Assembly (NCBI GenBank): GCA_947427035.1
Contig: CANEGK010000006.1
Span: 1-64,000 of the forward strand
Source: an uncultured Clostridium sp.
GTDB taxonomy: Bacteria > Bacillota > Clostridia > Oscillospirales > Butyricicoccaceae
DNA: 64,000 bases
Direction of reading: 5' to 3'
Below are positions 60,583-64,000 of this stretch, in pieces; position 1 is the first letter of the stretch, and each line of letters begins with the position of its first letter. The notes under the pieces were generated by a model. It was given only the letters and a program-made list of their open reading frames with translations. It was not told the DNA's origin and searched no databases. A program made the position numbers and the translations under genes.

Positions 60583-62382
60583 TCAGCCGTGTACTCTGTC
60601 TCCGTTGCGGATGATCCTGCCGGCGCGCGGGTTGTACAGCCGGCCTTTTTCCGCCGTCAGGCGGCCGTTGACCCACACGGCGTCAATGCCTGCCGGCGCG
60701 CGGTTCGGGTGAACGTAGTCGACGCTGGGGCTCAGCTTCTCCCAATCGAGCAGTACAAGATCGGCCCGCATCCCCTCTTTAACAAAGCCGCGATCGCGAA
60801 GTCCCAGGTTGCGCGCCGTGCGGCCCGTCATGGCGGCGATGCGATCTTCCCGCCGCAGATCGGCCGCGTCCGGGTGTGTCAGCAGGTACGCCATGCCGGA
60901 AAAATCGCTGTATGCGCCCAGATAAACGGGCGGCATATCGGGCCGTGTCTCCTGATTACAGTCGTAATTCCAGCACTCAACGTCAAGGCCGATCGCGGCA
61001 TCCGGATGATGGATAAAGTCGGCAAAGCCGATGTACTCTTTGCCGGGGTCGTCCAGGCGGATACAGGTGCGCACGTCGGTTTCCAGCAGGCGCAGCAGCA
61101 TATCCAACGGCTCAAGCCCGGCCAGCTTTGCCAGTTCGCGGGTGGTCTTTCCTTCATAGCTCTTTTCGTTGTGCCGGGTCACCCGCCACATGGCGTCCCA
61201 GCCGGGCATGTCAATGTCAAAGGAATACAGTTCGCCCCTGCCCAGGTTTTTGCCTTCCGCCAGCTCGGCCCGCAGGCGGGCGCAGTAGACATTGTCGCCC
61301 AGCATTTCGCCAAAGCGGGTCAGGCTGCCGCAGCGCTCGACGTAACATTGCAGCAGGCTCGCCAGCATGGGGGCGTATTCGCCGGCCACCGGGTAGTTGG
61401 GCAGTACGTCCCACCCCACGCGCACTCCTTTTGCGCGATATTCGTCCAGTAGGCCGAGCAGCGCCTGCGCCGCGGCGCTGGCTGCTTCCTTGTCGTTCAG
61501 CGGTTTAAAGGGGGTGCGCAAATGGCTGACCTGTAGCCGCGCGCCGGTTTTCAGGCCGATTTCTAGCAGCTCGCGAAAGCCCTGGTATGGCTGAAATCCC
61601 CTGTCCAGCTTGCCGCGCCGCAGTCCGCTGTGCTGAACATGGGCGGACAGCAGCCCGTCATATTCGGCCACTACGGCGGCCAGGCGCAGGATTTCTTCAT
61701 CTTCAGCCCAGTTGCCGGGGGCATAGTCAAAGCCATAGCTCAGGCCGCACGCGCCCTCTTCCATGCACTGCCGCAAAAGCGCGCACATCGCCTCTATTTC
61801 TTCTGTTGACGCGGCCCGCAGGCAATCCGGCCCCATGATTTGGATACGGAGAATCGAATGGCCGACCAGGCACATCATATTGGCGCCCAGCCCGCAGCGC
61901 TCAAAATGCCTGTTGAACTTCTGCCAGCTCGACCAGTCCAATGACACGCCGTACGCTTCGGAAAAGGCGCGGCGCACCGGCTCTATCGGCAAAACCACAG
62001 CCGCCGTCTGCGGGCTTTCCTTTGTAACTAGCGGCGGCCGCACCTTTTCCAGCGCCTCGCCGTCGCCGGAAGTCCCCATGTAATAGCGGGTCAGCGGCGC
62101 CGCCCCCATGCCGCAATTGCCGGCGCACACCGTCGTCACGCCCTGCGCCGTCAGATTTTCCATGTCAGGGAAGCGCGCCGCTGTCAGATCCGCGTGGCTG
62201 TGGCTGTCGATAAACCCCGGAACCACAGACCGGCCGGCCGCATCGACGGTTTCGGCGCTTTCCATATAGCCCAGATTTCCTACCCCACAAATGACGCCGT
62301 CCTTGACCGCCACATCGGCGCTGAAAGCATCTGCGCCCGTCCCGTCCATCACCTTTGCGTTTTTGATGAGTAAATCGTACAC
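60583..62382 (-). CDS. N-acyl-D-amino-acid deacylase (D-aminoacylase)
   Basis: A 599-residue amidohydrolase that removes acyl groups from N-acyl-D-amino acids. The metal site has His-x-His in PGFIDSHSHADL near residue 68, the bridging-Cys region CAGNCGMGAAP, and His residues in LSAHVQHSG and LQVSHLRTP. The C-terminal small domain has MTGRTARNLGLRDRGFVKEGMRADLVLLD. It is longer than the usual 480-530 residues because of loops in the barrel. Start is GTG 62382 with GGAAGGAG upstream. It has its own promoter, although the Opp genes follow. Confidence 0.87.
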   Translation of the reverse strand: MYDLLIKNAKVMDGTGADAFSADVAVKDGVICGVGNLGYMESAETVDAAGRSVVPGFIDSHSHADLTAARFPDMENLTAQGVTTVCAGNCGMGAAPLTRYYMGTSGDGEALEKVRPPLVTKESPQTAAVVLPIEPVRRAFSEAYGVSLDWSSWQKFNRHFERCGLGANMMCLVGHSILRIQIMGPDCLRAASTEEIEAMCALLRQCMEEGACGLSYGFDYAPGNWAEDEEILRLAAVVAEYDGLLSAHVQHSGLRRGKLDRGFQPYQGFRELLEIGLKTGARLQVSHLRTPFKPLNDKEAASAAAQALLGLLDEYRAKGVRVGWDVLPNYPVAGEYAPMLASLLQCYVERCGSLTRFGEMLGDNVYCARLRAELAEGKNLGRGELYSFDIDMPGWDAMWRVTRHNEKSYEGKTTRELAKLAGLEPLDMLLRLLETDVRTCIRLDDPGKEYIGFADFIHHPDAAIGLDVECWNYDCNQETRPDMPPVYLGAYSDFSGMAYLLTHPDAADLRREDRIAAMTGRTARNLGLRDRGFVKEGMRADLVLLDWEKLSPSVDYVHPNRAPAGIDAVWVNGRLTAEKGRLYNPRAGRIIRNGDRVHG

Positions 62383-62443
62383 CGCTGTCTCCTTCCTGCT
62401 TAATGCCTGCAATTTTATTGAAATACCAGATTGCAATTTATTT

Positions 62444-62486
62444 GTATTCTAATTAGTATACTACACTTTTTCGCGGACGCTGTCAA
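62444..62486 (-). promoter_or_regulatory. Promoter and 18-bp palindromic operator of the D-aminoacylase gene
   Basis: TTGACA (62486-62481), 17-base spacer, TAGTAT (62463-62458) on the minus strand. Overlapping the -10 is GTATACTAATTAGAATAC (62461-62444), a perfect inverted repeat apart from the A/T at the fifth base of each arm. A bound dimer would block the polymerase. It is the clearest full-length version of the GTATAC element in the window. Confidence 0.7.
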
Positions 62487-62564
62487 TCAACCGTCGCGCT
62501 TTTCAGCGTTTTTGATGAAATCCCGCTGCGTTTTTTATTCTTTCTGCCGACTCTTTGCAAACAT

Positions 62565-62597
62565 AAAAACCGGGTGAAAGACAGCCCTTCCACCCGG
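62565..62597 (-). terminator. Terminator of the GntR regulator gene
   Basis: On the minus strand CCGGGTG (62597-62591) pairs with CACCCGG (62576-62570), with an extended inner stem, followed by TTTTT. Confidence 0.75.
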
Positions 62598-62634
62598 CCC
62601 TGTGCCGCTGTTGTTCAGTTTTCAGGCGAAATTT

Positions 62635-63258
62635 TTAATATTTCGCCGGATAAATGTCATCCTTGAGCAGCGCTTTGGCGCGCGCGGCATCGCGGTCGAG
62701 CAGCGCTTCGACAATGGCGGCGTGCTCGGGGGTCAGCGGGCTGCCGCTGTCCTGGACGCGGCCGGCATAATCGCCAAAGCTGGAATAACGCGACGAAACC
62801 AGAGGGCGCACCAGCAGATACAGCAGCGACTCGATCATCTCGGCCAGCTTGCCGTTGCCCGTCAAACGCACCATTTCCATATGAAAGCGCAGGTTGTTGG
62901 TGTACAATATATCGTCCGGGTCGCCGGGCGGCAGCTGCTCCAGACCGCGCAGCTGCGCGTCGCTGGCCTTTTCCACGATTTTATCGATGACGCTGCACTC
63001 CAGAATATACCGGCATTCGCGCAGCTCGCGCACCTCGTTTTCGCTGGGCACGCGGATGATGTAACCCTTGCTGGGGTATTTATTGAGATATCCTTCAAAC
63101 ACCAGACGCCCCGCCGCTTCGCGCACCGGCGTGCGGCTGCATCCGTACCGGTCGGCCAGCGTCTGCTCGTTAAACATCTCATCGCTTTTCAAGTGGCCGA
63201 GCATCAAATCGGTCTTCATCAGCTTGTAAATGCGTTCGGTCAGATCCTTTCCTTTCAT
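62635..63258 (-). CDS. GntR-family regulator (FCD subfamily)
   Basis: A 207-residue regulator. The winged helix is at residues about 5-70 (LTERIYKLMKTDLMLGHLKSDEMFNEQTLADRYGCSRTPVREAAGRLVFEGYLN). A helical FCD ligand domain follows (ELRECRYILECSVIDKIVEKASD, NNLRFHMEMVRLTGN, DEHxx-like LTPEHAAIVEALLDRD). ATG 63258 is preceded by AAGGGAG. Placed between the deacylase and a divergent amidohydrolase, it most likely controls all of them and the Opp operon through GTATAC sites. Confidence 0.92.
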   Translation of the reverse strand: MKGKDLTERIYKLMKTDLMLGHLKSDEMFNEQTLADRYGCSRTPVREAAGRLVFEGYLNKYPSKGYIIRVPSENEVRELRECRYILECSVIDKIVEKASDAQLRGLEQLPPGDPDDILYTNNLRFHMEMVRLTGNGKLAEMIESLLYLLVRPLVSSRYSSFGDYAGRVQDSGSPLTPEHAAIVEALLDRDAARAKALLKDDIYPAKY

Positions 63259-63374
63259 GGGCTTCTCCCTTCTACCGCTTATATCCGCCGCCGGCAGAGG
63301 CAACGCGCCTGCCGGCCGCTGTTGTACTCTGAAAACCGCACGGCCCTTTATCCGTGGCGGTTACCATACAATAT

Positions 63375-63411
63375 GTATACTTATTATTGCAGTCCCGGTC
63401 TTTTTTGTCAA
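63375..63411 (-). promoter_or_regulatory. Promoter of the GntR regulator with a GTATAC site
   Basis: TTGACA (63411-63406), 17-base spacer, AATAAT (63388-63383) on the minus strand. GTATAC (63375-63380) lies at the expected transcription start, consistent with autoregulation. Confidence 0.6.
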
Positions 63412-63457
63412 GAAATTTCAGCAAATTCGCCTTGCGGTTTGCCGCCTGCCCGCTCTC

Positions 63458-63522
63458 TTGACAGCGGCGGGCGGCCGTGGTATGGTTATTTTATTCTTAT
63501 TACCATATTTTTTGTATACTAA
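63458..63522 (+). promoter_or_regulatory. Promoter of the divergent amidohydrolase with a GTATACTAA site
   Basis: TTGACA (63458-63463), 17-base spacer, TATGGT (63481-63486). GTATACTAA (63514-63522) lies about 20 bases after the expected start and 17 before the start codon. A regulator bound there would block elongation. Confidence 0.6.
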
Positions 63523-63539
63523 TTGAATGGAGGGTTTTT

Positions 63540-64000
63540 ATGACCACGCTGCTGAAAAACTGCCGGCTGATTCCGGCGCTGTCCGACGGATGGTCCGGCG
63601 GTCTGGCCGACGTCCTGCTCGACGGCGGGCAAATTGCGCGCGTCGCGCCGGCCGGCCGGGCGGACGACGCCCAAACCGTCTTTGACTGCGGCGGCAAAAC
63701 GCTGATGCCCGGCCTCTTCGACCTGCATATGCACATCAACTGGGCCTATCATAACGGCGAACTGCGGCTGGACGACTTCAAAATCTTTGTCGAGTCCTGC
63801 GTCAGCGCCAAACTGTATCTGGACAACGGCATCACCACCATCCGCGACCTGGGGAGCGCTCGGCGCGTTTCGGCAGCCGTGCGCAGCGCCATAGAAGCCG
63901 GCATTTTTACCGGGCCGCGCATTTTGTGCGGCGGACTGATTTTAAGCCCTGTCAGCCGCCCGGCCGAGCCCGACCCCTATAATTTTCTGCGCTTTGTGTC
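63540..64000 (+). CDS. Amidohydrolase, 5-prime part (cut by the window end)
   Basis: The first 153 residues of an imidazolonepropionase/prolidase-type amidohydrolase: LLKNCRLIPALSDG, then CGGKTLMPGLFDLHMHINW with an intact His-x-His near residues 66-68, DNGITTIRDLGS and TGPRILCGGLILS. Unlike the amidohydrolase at 16445-17602, its metal motif is complete. ATG 63540 follows GGAGGG. It is divergent from the GntR gene and probably part of the same acyl-peptide or D-amino-acid route, for example an Xaa-Pro/Xaa-Arg dipeptidase. Confidence 0.85.
   Translation, partial: MTTLLKNCRLIPALSDGWSGGLADVLLDGGQIARVAPAGRADDAQTVFDCGGKTLMPGLFDLHMHINWAYHNGELRLDDFKIFVESCVSAKLYLDNGITTIRDLGSARRVSAAVRSAIEAGIFTGPRILCGGLILSPVSRPAEPDPYNFLRFV

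Overview
The window reads as chromosome of an anaerobic, endospore-forming, high-GC member of the Clostridia (Oscillospirales-like). The support is a spoIIAA-spoIIAB-sigF operon, spoIIR with a sigma-F-type promoter, a valS T-box leader, a type III glutamine synthetase, Shine-Dalgarno sequences of the Bacillota type, and GC near 60 percent by eye. I could not run searches, so family names rest on motifs and on remembered families.

Layout. 1-10.5 kb is housekeeping: M19 dipeptidase, then (minus strand) a DUF362 ferredoxin-like protein, ispE and spoIIR; a DUF378 membrane protein; an EF-P reductase-like SDR; glnN; a thioredoxin-like / coiled-coil / E2-like / xpt run; and a tRNA-Arg(CCG). 10.7-22.3 kb is one plus-strand catabolic island. 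It holds a regulator with two DNA-binding domains (XRE plus GntR/FCD), a GltS-type carrier, a creatinase-like M24 protein, an MBL-fold protein, an HD protein, an amidohydrolase, a small membrane protein, a nitroreductase, allantoinase (allB), allantoate amidohydrolase (allC), ureidoglycine aminohydrolase (allE) and a cupin. Its core is allantoin/ureide breakdown. Three neighbouring hydrolase-fold proteins have lost canonical metal ligands, which makes this the best candidate for an undescribed system.

22.3-34 kb is mixed: XRE regulator, alkA-like glycosylase, tcdA, polysaccharide deacetylase, LytTR/DUF3021 pair, prolyl-tRNA deacylase, a serine hydrolase, an alpha/beta hydrolase, a very cysteine-rich protein behind a sigma-K-like promoter (coat candidate), and a PadR / 45-aa ORF / DUF4097 / MFS operon. 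34-41 kb (minus) holds sigF-spoIIAB-spoIIAA, folC, T-box-controlled valS and a DUF1177 protein. A 30-aa ORF with a strong ribosome site lies just downstream of sigF.

41-52 kb: an AT-rich alpha/beta hydrolase that looks foreign, pcp, a MarR-controlled heterodimeric ABC exporter, an acyltransferase, a GT2-GtrA fusion and a CtpE-like P-type ATPase. 52-54 kb: a solitary large serine recombinase bracketed by two tiny ORFs. 54-64 kb is a second catabolic module: cupin, RidA, an Opp-type dipeptide ABC transporter (F, D, C, B and binding protein), an N-acyl-D-amino-acid deacylase, a GntR/FCD regulator and a divergent amidohydrolase cut by the window end. All four promoters in the transporter-to-amidohydrolase stretch carry a GTATAC core at or near the promoter, so they probably form one local regulon for acylated or D-configured peptides.
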